This document shows, piece after piece, positions 15,000-23,571 of a stretch of DNA of 34,810 nt. The number at the start of each line of letters is the position of its first letter. The first letter of the stretch is position 1. The translations under genes and the position numbers were made by a program. The notes below the pieces were generated by a model. It was not told the origin of the DNA, searched no databases, and worked only from the letters and a program-made list of their open reading frames with translations. Source of the DNA: Lachnospiraceae bacterium (lineage in GTDB: Bacteria; Bacillota; Clostridia; Lachnospirales; Lachnospiraceae); contig JAILEM010000178.1 of NCBI GenBank assembly GCA_024687745.1, positions 1 to 34,810 of the forward strand, written 5' to 3'.

Positions 15000-16026
15000 C
15001 TTCTTCCTCCGTTGATTTATCAAATAATGCGTCCACAAAATCCTTGGCGTCAAATTTCTGCAGGTCATCTATCGCTTCCCCGACACCTATGTATTTAACA
15101 GGTATCGAGAGCGAATTCTGTATGGCAAAAGCGATCCCGCCCTTGGCCGTTCCGTCAAGCTTTGTGATAACAACACCCGTAACCTTTGAGGCATTTAAGA
15201 ATTCCCTGGCCTGGGAGATCGCGTTTTGCCCGGTCGCTCCGTCAAGCACTAAAAGAGTCTCCACATAGGCATCCGGATGCTCCCTGTTTATTATCCTCGT
15301 TATCTTTTCAAGCTCGTTCATGAGATTCTTCTTATTATGAAGCCTTCCCGCAGTATCGCAGATCACAGCATCCGTATTCCTTGCCTTTGCGGCCTGCATC
15401 GCGTCATAGACAACGCTTGCCGGATCCTGGCCTTCATTACACTTTATAAAATCGACCCCGGCTCTGTCCGCCCATACATTAAGCTGCTCCACGGCCGCCG
15501 CCCTGAAGGTATCGGCCGCAACTATCATGGTCTTTTTTCCCTGATCCTTAAGCTTAAGGGCCAGCTTTCCGACTGTCGTAGTCTTGCCTGCTCCGTTGAC
15601 ACCTACGACGAGAATGACCGATCTCTTTTCCTCATAGGGATAATCGGGAGGGTTCTTCATAAGGCTCTCTGTCATGACTTCCTTTAAAAGCTCACGGCAC
15701 TCATCCGTCTTTTTGACGTGTCTTTGCTTAACCCTTTCCTTTAATTCCTCTATTATCTCCTCTGAGGCTTCCATTCCCGCATCGCTCATTATAAGGATCT
15801 CTTCTATCTCATCATAAAAATCCTCATCTATCTCGGATGCGGTAAAAAGGTCCTCAAATCCGCCGACTATCGAATCCCTTGTCTTAGTAAGGCCCTTTAC
15901 AAGGCGTCTGAAAAAACCGCCTTTCTTCTCCTCTTTGATATCTTCCTCTTTTATTTCTTCCTCTTTTACCTCTTCCTCAGTTATCTCTTCCTCGTTTATC
16001 TCTTCATTGATCAGATTTTCTTCCAT
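14986..16026 (-). CDS. ftsY: SRP receptor GTPase FtsY
   Basis: FtsY docks SRP-ribosome complexes at the membrane. Residues 1-36 are an extremely acidic region built from near-repeats (NEEINEEEITEEEVKEEEIK). The NG domain shows GVNGAGKTTTVGKLA (G1), ADTFRAAAVEQL, CDTAGRLHNKKNLMNEL (G3) and TKLDGTAKGG (G4). The product is 346 residues, within the usual range. A TGAGGA box precedes the ATG. It is followed with a 14-nt overlap by ilvA, and smc lies 64 nt upstream. Confidence 0.97.
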   Translation of the reverse strand: MEENLINEEINEEEITEEEVKEEEIKEEDIKEEKKGGFFRRLVKGLTKTRDSIVGGFEDLFTASEIDEDFYDEIEEILIMSDAGMEASEEIIEELKERVKQRHVKKTDECRELLKEVMTESLMKNPPDYPYEEKRSVILVVGVNGAGKTTTVGKLALKLKDQGKKTMIVAADTFRAAAVEQLNVWADRAGVDFIKCNEGQDPASVVYDAMQAAKARNTDAVICDTAGRLHNKKNLMNELEKITRIINREHPDAYVETLLVLDGATGQNAISQAREFLNASKVTGVVITKLDGTAKGGIAFAIQNSLSIPVKYIGVGEAIDDLQKFDAKDFVDALFDKSTEEEDVNA

Positions 16027-16090
16027 TTTTAATCCTCAGTCATAAATTCTTCTTCCGTTAATACCTGTCTCTCATTCATCCCTATAAACC

Positions 16091-19000
16091 TTAATCATCG
16101 AGATCCTTATCTATCAGTGAGACAGATACAAGAGCCGAGACTCCCTTTTCCTGCATCGTGATACCGTAAAGTCTGTCGGCCTTTTCCATGGTGCCTCTTC
16201 TGTGGGTTATCACTATGAACTGGGTGTGGTTCGTAAGCTTGTTTAAGTATCCCGCAAATCTTCCTACATTCGACTCATCAAGTGCTGCTTCTATCTCGTC
16301 AAGCAGACAGAAGGGTGAAGGCTTAAGGTTCTGTATCGCAAACAAAAGAGCGATCGCTGTGAGTGCCTTTTCACCACCTGAGAGCTGCATCATGTTCTGT
16401 AGCTTCTTCCCGGGAGGTTGCGCGATTATCTTTATCCCTGCCTCAAGGATATCCTCATCCTCCGACAGCTCAAGCGTACCCTTTCCTCCGCCGAAAAGCT
16501 CCTTGAATACCTTGTCAAACTCCCCGGCGATCTCTGAGAACTTGACCGAGAACTGCTCCCTCATTGCGGTATCAAGATCCTCGATTATCTTTTCAAGGGC
16601 TGCCTTAGCCTCTGTCAGATCATCATGCTGTCCCTTCAGGAAGGTATATCTTTCCATTACCTCCCTGTACTGCTCAATGGCATTTACATTGACATCCCCA
16701 AGCTCTCTTATCTGGTTCTTAAGCTCTGAGATATTCCTCTTTATACTTCCGGCATTAGACAGGCTCTCATCCCTGAATTCAGAGGCTCTCGAAAGTGTGA
16801 TCTCATACTCGGCCCACATATAATCGATCTGTTTTCCCTGTTCCTCTTCCAGACGCTCCTTCTGCGTGCTCAGTCTGTAGACCTCCTTATCAAGAGAGGA
16901 TATCCTTTCCTGAAGTTCCTCCGAAAGCCTGAAATAGTCATTCTGCTTTCCGCTAAGCTCTCCCTTTTTCTCAACAAGAGCCTTTATCTCATCCTCGCTT
17001 CCGTCATTGTTTTCCTTTGAAGCAAGTATGGTCTTTTCTATCTCTGCTATATCATTCTCTCTGGCAAGGATACTCTCCTTCTCGCTTTTTACCTTGTCAT
17101 CGATACCGTTTATCTCTTCGTTAAGACGCTCTATCTCAGCGTTTACCCTGTCCACATCGACACCGGCATGTTCGGCATCCCTCTCAAGGGCCGAAACCTT
17201 CATGTCCATATCCGCGGAATTCAAAACATGGATGTTTTCCTCATCCCTTAACTTATTGAGCTCCTTCCCGAATTCAGCGATCTCCTCATTAAGCTCCTTC
17301 TCTCTCTTTTCCGAATCCTCGATCTTGAATTTCGTATCGTTTTTTCCCTGCTCGATATCTGTAAGCTCCTTTTCAAGCGAGCTGTTCATACTGTTGAGCT
17401 CGGCATACCCCTCGGTATATTCCTCTTTCTTTTTAAGGGTACTCTCTATATTCATATTGACGGTATTTAACTCAAGAGAAAGCTCCTGCTGTTTTTCCTT
17501 AAGGTTCTCTATCTCTTCCCTGACAACCTTTCTGGAAGCCTTGGCAGCTTCTATCTCTCCCTGTATCTCTTCCGTCTTATTAAAAGCATTCCTGATGCTC
17601 TCCTCAAGCTCATCTATCTCCCTGTTCCTTCCGAGAAGATTTGAGGCATTTCTGAAGGAACCGCCGGCAACCGCACCTCCGGGAGTAAAGTATTCTCCCT
17701 CAAGAGTAACGACTCTCAAAAGTCTGTCGTACTTTTTTTCCATATTCCTTGCGTTGTCATAGGTATCACAGACTACTATCTCGCCAAGGAGCTGGCTAAT
17801 CACATCATCGTATCTGGCATCGGCATTTACAAGCTCAGAAGCGATCCCGAGAAAGCCCTGCTCATTTCTCACTTCTCTCTTCTTATATTCTCCCCGGCTC
17901 TTAACGCTTGTAAGCGGCATAAAGGTTGCTCGTCCGCCCTTTGTTTCCTTAAGGTGGCGTATCATCTTTTTTGCAGTGTCATCATCCTCTGTGATTATGT
18001 TCTGGATGTTTCCGCCAAGCGCAGTTTCAATCGCGGTCTCGTACTTTTTGTCAACCTTTAGGACATCTGCGACAACTCCGATTATCTTTTTCCCAAACTG
18101 TCCCTTTTTCTCCATTACGCTCTTGATACTGCCGCCATAGCCCTCATAACGCTCGGCGATATTTTTAAGAGTATCAAGCTTGGACTTCTGTCTGTGGTAA
18201 TTGAGCTGCGCAGCCTGAAGCTCACTGTCCTTGGTCTCAAGCGTATGCTTAAAGTCAAGAAGGCTTTTCTCCTTTGTCTCTATCTCCTCATCAACATCCC
18301 TTAATTTATCATTGATGGCAGAAAGCTCATCATTTAAGTTCTTAAGATTATCCTCGTACTCCTTTTCCTCGGATTTGGCCATTATGAGCTTAGACTGTAT
18401 ATCAGCCTTCCTGATCCTTGCCTGCTCAAGCATCGTGTCAAAACGGCTTATATCAGCCTGCACATCGGCCCTTTCCCTGACGATCCGGATAACCTCATCA
18501 TTATCCTTCCTTATGCTGTCATTCAGCTGTTCGATCTTTTTCTGTACTTCTAAAAGGACAGCCTTCTTCTCCTCATTGTCCTTTGTGATCTCTAAAAGCT
18601 TTGCGTCGATCTCGCCCTTCTTTTCAAGGAGCTTTACCTGCTCACTCTTCTGAAGCTCAAGTCTGTCCTCGCTTGACTTTTTCTGGCTTGCATAGAGCTC
18701 TATATTGCTCTTTGAGGAGTTTATCTTCTCCTTTGAAAGCTTGATCTCGCTCTCAAGCTTTTCCTTTAAAAGGCTTGACTTTGAAAGGTTTTCCCTCTTA
18801 TTATTGATCTCCTCCTCAAGCTCCCTTATTTTCTCTGTAAGCTCCTCGAACTCCTTCTTGCTCTCATCGTGCTTATTTCTGTTCTGTTCAAGCTCCTCAG
18901 TTGCGATCTTTGCTTTTTTATCGTTATCATCAAGCTGATCCTTTATCCTTATCGCATCTAAGAGGAAGAGATTGATGTCCAGATTTTTAAGCTTTTCCTT

Positions 19001-19654
19001 TTTTGCAAGATAATCCTTTGCCGTCTCTGACTGCTTCTGCAATGGCTCCACCTGCTTTTCGAGCTCGCTTAGTATATCCGAGACCCTCACAAGGTTTGCC
19101 TGCTCACTCTCAAGCTTCTTTATGGACATGGCCTTTCTTCTTTTAAATTTAACGATACCGGCCGCCTCATCAAAAAGCTCCCTTCTCTCCTCCGGCTTAC
19201 CGCTTAGGATCTTATCGATCTGGCCCTGTCCGATAATGGAATATCCTTCCTTACCGATACCCGTATCATAGAACATCTCCGCGACATCCTTAAGACGGCA
19301 GGTCACCCCGTTTATCATATATTCGCTCTCGCCGGATCTGTAAACCCTTCTTGTTACGGTCACTTCCTCATAATCAACGGAAAGCTTGTGGTCGGAATTA
19401 TCCAGAGTTATCGCAACATAAGCAGAACCCATCGGTTTCCTCACTTCCGTACCGGAAAAAATGACATCCTGCATGCTGCTTCCCCTTAACTGCTTGGCGC
19501 TCTGCTCACCAAGCACCCATCTTACGGCATCCGCAACATTACTCTTACCTGAACCGTTAGGTCCTACTATACCTGTTATACCGTTATGAAATTCGAATTT
19601 GATCTTATCGGCAAAGGACTTAAATCCATATACCTCTATACTTTTTAAATACAT
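16091..19654 (-). CDS. smc: Chromosome partition protein SMC
   Basis: SMC forms the condensin ring that compacts and separates replicated chromosomes with ScpA/ScpB. The 1187-residue protein has the full architecture: N-terminal head with Walker A GPNGSGKS at 31-38, long coiled coil (about 170-500), hinge (about 505-670, rich in GGRATFMPL and FTPGGAVAGGSF), return coiled coil (about 680-1020), and C-terminal head with signature LSGGEKALTAIA at 1091-1102 and Walker B CLLDEIEAALD at 1116-1126. Length is typical of Firmicutes. The ribosome site AGGAGCAGGAAG resembles the repeat unit just upstream behind rnc. Confidence 0.98.
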   Translation of the reverse strand: MYLKSIEVYGFKSFADKIKFEFHNGITGIVGPNGSGKSNVADAVRWVLGEQSAKQLRGSSMQDVIFSGTEVRKPMGSAYVAITLDNSDHKLSVDYEEVTVTRRVYRSGESEYMINGVTCRLKDVAEMFYDTGIGKEGYSIIGQGQIDKILSGKPEERRELFDEAAGIVKFKRRKAMSIKKLESEQANLVRVSDILSELEKQVEPLQKQSETAKDYLAKKEKLKNLDINLFLLDAIRIKDQLDDNDKKAKIATEELEQNRNKHDESKKEFEELTEKIRELEEEINNKRENLSKSSLLKEKLESEIKLSKEKINSSKSNIELYASQKKSSEDRLELQKSEQVKLLEKKGEIDAKLLEITKDNEEKKAVLLEVQKKIEQLNDSIRKDNDEVIRIVRERADVQADISRFDTMLEQARIRKADIQSKLIMAKSEEKEYEDNLKNLNDELSAINDKLRDVDEEIETKEKSLLDFKHTLETKDSELQAAQLNYHRQKSKLDTLKNIAERYEGYGGSIKSVMEKKGQFGKKIIGVVADVLKVDKKYETAIETALGGNIQNIITEDDDTAKKMIRHLKETKGGRATFMPLTSVKSRGEYKKREVRNEQGFLGIASELVNADARYDDVISQLLGEIVVCDTYDNARNMEKKYDRLLRVVTLEGEYFTPGGAVAGGSFRNASNLLGRNREIDELEESIRNAFNKTEEIQGEIEAAKASRKVVREEIENLKEKQQELSLELNTVNMNIESTLKKKEEYTEGYAELNSMNSSLEKELTDIEQGKNDTKFKIEDSEKREKELNEEIAEFGKELNKLRDEENIHVLNSADMDMKVSALERDAEHAGVDVDRVNAEIERLNEEINGIDDKVKSEKESILARENDIAEIEKTILASKENNDGSEDEIKALVEKKGELSGKQNDYFRLSEELQERISSLDKEVYRLSTQKERLEEEQGKQIDYMWAEYEITLSRASEFRDESLSNAGSIKRNISELKNQIRELGDVNVNAIEQYREVMERYTFLKGQHDDLTEAKAALEKIIEDLDTAMREQFSVKFSEIAGEFDKVFKELFGGGKGTLELSEDEDILEAGIKIIAQPPGKKLQNMMQLSGGEKALTAIALLFAIQNLKPSPFCLLDEIEAALDESNVGRFAGYLNKLTNHTQFIVITHRRGTMEKADRLYGITMQEKGVSALVSVSLIDKDLDD

Positions 19655-19699
19655 TAAAACTTCCTGCTCCTGATCATATCACACGTCTTTAATCTTTAA

Positions 19700-19799
19700 G
19701 CCTGTTCCCTGCTCCTTGGGGTTTTCATACTTTAGGGATCACCCCCTGCCTCCGGGATTTTTCATACTTAAAGGATCACTTCCTGCTCCTTAGGATTTT
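19700..19799 (-). repeat. 37-bp imperfect tandem repeat derived from the 3' end of rnc
   Basis: Read on the minus strand, a 37-nt unit starting at 19799 (in the last codons of rnc) is repeated at 19762 and, partially, at 19725. Conserved blocks are AAAATCC, GGAGCAGG and GTGATCCTTTAAGTATG. The first copy codes for the end of RNase III and its TGA; the other two are noncoding. A related GGAGCAGGAAGT occurs again as the smc ribosome binding site. Confidence 0.85.
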
Positions 19800-20462
19800 C
19801 AGCGCCTTATATGCGGCCTCCTGCTCGGCGGCCTTCTTGGATCCTCCATGGCCTTTAGCTATCGCATCACCGTCTATTACCGCAGCCATTATATAGTCTT
19901 TTTTATGGGCAGGGCCCGATTCTGATACCAGCTCATAAAAAAGAGTATATCCCTTTTCCTGTATATATTCCTGAAGCGCCGACTTGGAATCCGTAAATTC
20001 GATCTTATGATACATATCCTCAAGGACAAACCTCTTTATAAAGGCCCTGGCTTCATCGATCCCGCCGTCAAGGTAAATGGCTCCTATCACCGCCTCGAAA
20101 ACATCAGAGATTATGGAATCCCTGTTTCTTCCTCCGGTCAGTTCCTCACCCTTTCCAAGCCTTATGAATTCTTTAAGATCGATCTCTGCGGCACACATCG
20201 CAAGTGTGGGCTCGCAAACAAGCGATGACCTTAATTTGGTCAGCTCTCCCTCATGTGCATCGGGCAGATGTTCATAGAGATACTCGCTGACACTCAGCTC
20301 TAAGACCGCATCCCCCAGAAACTCCATTCTCTCATAATCACTCAGGTTGCGGTTTTTATTCTCATTTACAAAGGAACTGTGGGTAAGGGCGGTCTTAAGA
20401 TGCTTTATGTCCCTGAAAACATATCCCGCTCTTTCCTCAAGCTTAGTGCAATCCTTTTCCAT
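19776..20462 (-). CDS. rnc: Ribonuclease III
   Basis: The 228-residue endonuclease cleaves double-stranded RNA in rRNA precursors and mRNAs. The catalytic domain has YERMEFLGDAVLELSVSEYL with Glu47 and Asp51, and SDVFEAVIGAIYLDGG with Asp120 and Glu123, the four metal-binding acidic residues. The C-terminal dsRNA-binding domain (about 158-225) has SALQEYIQEKG and GGSKKAAEQEAAYKAL. GGAG lies close to the ATG. The gene end is part of a tandem repeat that continues toward smc. Confidence 0.97.
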   Translation of the reverse strand: MEKDCTKLEERAGYVFRDIKHLKTALTHSSFVNENKNRNLSDYERMEFLGDAVLELSVSEYLYEHLPDAHEGELTKLRSSLVCEPTLAMCAAEIDLKEFIRLGKGEELTGGRNRDSIISDVFEAVIGAIYLDGGIDEARAFIKRFVLEDMYHKIEFTDSKSALQEYIQEKGYTLFYELVSESGPAHKKDYIMAAVIDGDAIAKGHGGSKKAAEQEAAYKALKILRSRK

Positions 20463-20495
20463 TTTCTCCTGCTCTCACAAAAATTCATTAAGTAA

Positions 20496-20515
20496 GGGGC
20501 AAAAGTCTTTGCCCC
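20496..20515 (-). other. Stem-loop between acpP and rnc (weak terminator or mRNA stabiliser)
   Basis: GGGGCAAA and TTTGCCCC form a perfect 8-bp stem with a 4-nt loop on the minus strand. The following sequence is T-rich but broken (TTACTTAATGAATTTTTG). It may partially end acpP transcripts or protect their 3' ends while letting some polymerase reach rnc. Confidence 0.6.
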
Positions 20516-20564
20516 TCCGACATTAAAACCTATCTTTTTTTATCCTGACGATCGCACAAAAGCT

Positions 20565-20795
20565 CTATCCTACGGCATTCTTTATCTGTTCAAAAGCATC
20601 TCCGACAGTGACTATCTTTTCTGCATCATCAGTATTGATCTCGATGTCAAATTCCTCCTCGATACCCATTATGATCTGGAAGATATCAAGAGAATCCGCT
20701 CCAAGATCATCCACAAATTTTGTTTCCGGGGTAACCTCATTTACATCAACATTGAGTACCTCGGAAATGATCTTCTGAATCTTTTCAAATTCCAT
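20565..20795 (-). CDS. acpP: Acyl carrier protein
   Basis: This 76-residue acidic protein carries growing fatty-acyl chains on 4'-phosphopantetheine. The attachment Ser35 is in [11 protein letters not shown]. The start used is the ATG giving [14 protein letters not shown], with AGGAGG 9 nt upstream; the longer frame beginning nine codons earlier would include the ribosome site. It lies 4 nt after the plsX stop, so translation is probably coupled and expression matched to phospholipid initiation. Confidence 0.97.
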   Translation of the reverse strand: MEFEKIQKIISEVLNVDVNEVTPETKFVDDLGADSLDIFQIIMGIEEEFDIEINTDDAEKIVTVGDAFEQIKNAVG

Positions 20796-20799
20796 ACTC

Positions 20800-21810
20800 T
20801 TATCCCTCCTGGTTAAGTACATTTATTCTTTCACTGATTTTTTCATTTATATTCTGTGATTTAAATAAGGCACACTGCTCAACTGCTATGGATATCTCCT
20901 TTTTCTTTGCACTTCCGTGAGCCTTGACAACAAGGCCGTTAAGTCCAAGAAGAGGCGCTCCGCCATATTCCGAAGCATCAAACTTCTTCATCGTTCCCTT
21001 AAGTGAATCCTTTATGAGCAAAGCCCCTATCTTTGTCTTAAGATTCGACATAAGGCCCTCTTTGAGGACATTCTTAAGAGTAATCCCCACACCCTCATAG
21101 AACTTTAAGATTACATTTCCGACAAAGGCCTCACACACAACAACATCAGCCTTGCCCATCGGAATATCCCTGGCCTCTATACTTCCTATGAAGTTGATAT
21201 CCGGACAGTTCCTCAGAAGCGGAAATGTCTCCTTGACAAGAAGATTACCCTTTTCCTCCTCCTCGCCTATATTGACGATAGCAACCTTGGGATTTTTTAT
21301 ACCTATTACATATTCCATATAAATGGAACCCATCTTTGCAAACTGTACAAGGTGTGAAGCTCTTGCATCCACATTTGCTCCACAGTCTATAAGACAGGCC
21401 ACCCCGTTCTGCGTAGGAATGAGCGGGGCAAGAGGAGGTCTCTCCACTCCCTTTATCCTTCCGACTATGAGCTGTCCTCCGACAAGGATCGCTCCCGAGC
21501 TTCCCGATGATATAAACGCATCGCCCTTGCCCTCTTTTACAAAATGCAGTCCCTTTACTATCGAGGACTCCTTCTTTTTTCTTATTGCCATTACCGGAGG
21601 TTCACCTGTTTCGATAACCTCATCGGCATTTAAGATCTCTACCCTGTCCTTATCGTAGGTATACTTTGCAAGCTCACTGTTTATAACATCTTCCTTCCCT
21701 GCAAAGATCACCTTTATACTGTCATTCTTTGCCAATGCATCCAGTGCACCGGCGATCGGCGCTCCGGGTGCGTTGTCACCGCCCATAGCATCCACTACCA
21801 CATTTACCAT
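20800..21810 (-). CDS. plsX: Phosphate acyltransferase PlsX
   Basis: PlsX converts acyl-ACP to acyl-phosphate for PlsY in phospholipid synthesis. The product is 336 residues when started at the ATG giving [19 protein letters not shown], the family's hallmark N-terminus. The frame's upstream GTG is less likely because the AGGG box is better spaced for the ATG. Other motifs are [32 protein letters not shown] and [12 protein letters not shown]. It has its own promoter and is followed by acpP 4 nt after its stop. Confidence 0.97.
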   Translation of the reverse strand: MVNVVVDAMGGDNAPGAPIAGALDALAKNDSIKVIFAGKEDVINSELAKYTYDKDRVEILNADEVIETGEPPVMAIRKKKESSIVKGLHFVKEGKGDAFISSGSSGAILVGGQLIVGRIKGVERPPLAPLIPTQNGVACLIDCGANVDARASHLVQFAKMGSIYMEYVIGIKNPKVAIVNIGEEEEKGNLLVKETFPLLRNCPDINFIGSIEARDIPMGKADVVVCEAFVGNVILKFYEGVGITLKNVLKEGLMSNLKTKIGALLIKDSLKGTMKKFDASEYGGAPLLGLNGLVVKAHGSAKKKEISIAVEQCALFKSQNINEKISERINVLNQEG

Positions 21811-21846
21811 ACTTATCACCCTGAACTGTCATATACTTTTGCTATA

Positions 21847-21875
21847 ACTATACAAGACATTATTCTAAAAAGCAA
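21847..21875 (-). promoter_or_regulatory. Promoter of plsX-acpP
   Basis: TTGCTT (complement of 21870-21875), 17-nt spacer, TATAGT (complement of 21847-21852) preceded by TG. It lies 37 nt upstream of the plsX ATG and just downstream of the rpmF terminator-like hairpin. Confidence 0.65.
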
Positions 21876-21941
21876 TTATAAAAAATTTCACTGCTCCTTA
21901 AGGATTCACTCTCTCCCGACGGCGTACTATCCTTTATATGA

Positions 21942-21978
21942 CAATAAAATAAGCTGCCACAATCAGATTGCAACAGCT
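21942..21978 (-). terminator. Terminator-like hairpin after rpmF
   Basis: AGCTGTTGCAAT pairs with ATTGTGGCAGCT on the minus strand over 12 bp (three G-U pairs) around a 3-nt loop, followed by TATTTTATT. The wobble pairs exist only in the minus-strand RNA. It separates rpmF from plsX, probably with partial read-through. Confidence 0.7.
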
Positions 21979-22023
21979 CATTATTCGCTATCAGGTAGCA
22001 GAAATGCTTAAAGCATCTCTATA

Positions 22024-22206
22024 TCAGTCTTCCTGAGGGATTATCTCTTTCTTGTTATAAGAACCACAGGCCTTACATACTCTGTGAGGAGCCATAAGAG
22101 CGCCGCACTTACTGCACTTTACAAGTGTAGGAGAACTCATTTTCCAATTAGCTCTTCTCTGGTCTCTTCTTCCCTTGGATGATTTATTTTTAGGGCATAT
22201 AGACAT
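22024..22206 (-). CDS. rpmF: 50S ribosomal protein L32
   Basis: The 60-residue product starts MSICPKNKSSKGRRDQRRAN and carries a zinc ribbon with CSKC and CKAC pairs, so it is the Zn-binding form of L32. The ATG used has GGAGG about 8 nt upstream; the GTG three codons earlier overlaps that site. The DUF177/YceD gene that commonly precedes rpmF is absent; pta is the upstream neighbour. Confidence 0.97.
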   Translation of the reverse strand: MSICPKNKSSKGRRDQRRANWKMSSPTLVKCSKCGALMAPHRVCKACGSYNKKEIIPQED

Positions 22207-22279
22207 TTGATACACCTCCCTTATCTCTGTTTTATATATCCTTACAGCATTTAACTTCCGTCAAAACACGTACTTTAAG

Positions 22280-22308
22280 AGTATAATTAGAATATACTTA
22301 TTTGTCAA
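22280..22308 (-). promoter_or_regulatory. Promoter of rpmF
   Basis: Perfect TTGACA (complement of 22303-22308), 17-nt spacer, TATACT (complement of 22280-22285). It gives a leader of roughly 65-70 nt. I see no clear r-protein binding structure in that leader. Confidence 0.85.
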
Positions 22309-22416
22309 CTTATTTTTTAACAAATTCCCGGGTTTATTATTCACGCTGTCACGTGTTAATCTGTATGACTGTCGTTTCTTTATGATAAACCGCTCTTGCA
22401 CTGTCCTAAAGCTTCC

Positions 22417-23424
22417 TCAGTCTATGATCAGCTGCGCCTGTACTGCCGTAAGGGCAACGACTCCGACGATATCCTCGGCATCACAGCCTCTCGAAAGATC
22501 GTTAACAGGTCTTGCAAGTCCCTGAAGCATAGGTCCGAATGCATCAGCCCCGCCAAGTCTCTCAACAAGCTTATAACCGATATTTCCGCAGTCAAGATTT
22601 GGGAAGATCAGAACATTTGCATGCCCCGCAACCTCTGAACCCGGAGCCTTGGCTCTTGCAACCGATTCAACAAGTGCGGCATCTGTCTGAAGTTCACCGT
22701 CTATAAGAAGTGAAGGATATTTTTCCTTTGCTATCCTTGTAGCCTCAACAACCTTATCAACAAGAGGATGCTTTGCTGATCCCTTCGTGGAATGAGAAAG
22801 CATTGCAATAACAGGCTTCTGTCCTACTAAGTTTGTGAAGCTTCTTGCCGATGAATTTGCTATGCAGGCAAGCTCTTCGGGATTGGGATCCTGATTGAGT
22901 CCGCAGTCTGCAAAGATAAAGGTTCCGTCGGCACCATAGCTCTTATTCGGAACATCAAGGATGAAAAATCCCGATACTATCTCAACTCCCGGTGCTGTTC
23001 TTAATATCTGGAGTGAAGGCCTTAATACATCAGCCGTTGCATGACAGGCACCTGCGACCATACCGTCTGCATCTCCCATCTTGACCATCATTACACCGAA
23101 CATAAGCCAGTCATCATGAAGTCTTTCTTTTGCTGCTTCAAGAGTCATTCCCTTTGCTTTTCTAAGCTCGTAAAGCTTCTCAGCATAAGCATCGAATTTG
23201 TCTGTGGTTTCGGGATCTACTATAGTAACCTTGTTAAGGTCTATATCAAGCCAGTGAGCACCTTCCATTATCTTTTCTTCCTTGCCCACAAAGATGATAT
23301 CCGCTATTCCCTCATTGATGACCTTCGCAGCGGCCATCAGTGTTCGCCTGTCATTGGTCTCAGGCATGACGATCCTTTTAATATCCTGTTTTGCTCTTTC
23401 TTTTATTTGATCAATAAATGCCAT
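22417..23424 (-). CDS. pta: Phosphate acetyltransferase
   Basis: Pta interconverts acetyl-CoA and acetyl-phosphate, the first step of the acetate/ATP-yielding pathway. The short (335-residue) catalytic form is present. Motifs include IVMPETNDRRTLMAAAKV, DADGMVAGACHATADVLRP, MLSHSTKGSAKHP and NVLIFPNLDCGNIGYKLVER. The start is the ATG giving MAFIDQIKERAK, with GGGAGAGG upstream; the longer frame adds 39 hydrophobic residues that cover the promoter region and is rejected. The usual partner ackA is not adjacent in this window. Confidence 0.96.
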   Translation of the reverse strand: MAFIDQIKERAKQDIKRIVMPETNDRRTLMAAAKVINEGIADIIFVGKEEKIMEGAHWLDIDLNKVTIVDPETTDKFDAYAEKLYELRKAKGMTLEAAKERLHDDWLMFGVMMVKMGDADGMVAGACHATADVLRPSLQILRTAPGVEIVSGFFILDVPNKSYGADGTFIFADCGLNQDPNPEELACIANSSARSFTNLVGQKPVIAMLSHSTKGSAKHPLVDKVVEATRIAKEKYPSLLIDGELQTDAALVESVARAKAPGSEVAGHANVLIFPNLDCGNIGYKLVERLGGADAFGPMLQGLARPVNDLSRGCDAEDIVGVVALTAVQAQLIID

Positions 23425-23468
23425 TTTGTAACCCTCTCCCAAGTGATATTTTATGGTATAATCTAATA

Positions 23469-23491
23469 CAGAAGCTAAGAATAAGCTTCCG
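23469..23491 (-). promoter_or_regulatory. Stem-loop in the pta 5' leader
   Basis: CGGAAGCT pairs with AGCTTCTG (8 bp, one G-U) around a 7-nt loop on the minus strand, just downstream of the -10 box. It may stabilise the mRNA 5' end. Confidence 0.5.
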
Positions 23492-23500
23492 CTAATAATT

Positions 23501-23528
23501 ATTATACCAAATAAAATTTTGTACACAA
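23501..23528 (-). promoter_or_regulatory. Promoter of pta
   Basis: Perfect TATAAT (complement of 23501-23506) with TTGTGT (complement of 23523-23528) 16 nt upstream. It lies in the short divergent region shared with tmcAL. Confidence 0.6.
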
Positions 23529-23571
23529 GATTATAAACCAAATGTATTTATAAAAAAACAAGGAGATTCTT

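Noticed and set aside
16029-16079. 16-codon frame between smc and ftsY (MNERQVLTEEEFMTED), ending 5 nt before the ftsY ATG
   Set aside because: It has no convincing ribosome site and is very short. It could be a leader peptide, but nothing beyond an open frame supports it.
19700-19799. 37-bp repeats as a CRISPR remnant
   Set aside because: The units are directly adjacent without spacers, imperfect, and clearly derived from the rnc 3' end.
21885-21905. A sequence like the rnc repeat (AATCCTTAAGGAGCAGTGA on the minus strand) upstream of plsX
   Set aside because: It is a single short match in a genome rich in purine Shine-Dalgarno-like strings; it may be chance and has no clear repeat boundary.
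23425-23541. N-terminal extension of Pta by 39 hydrophobic residues
   Set aside because: The extension covers the pta promoter and leader hairpin. The internal ATG has a good ribosome site and gives the family's normal start.
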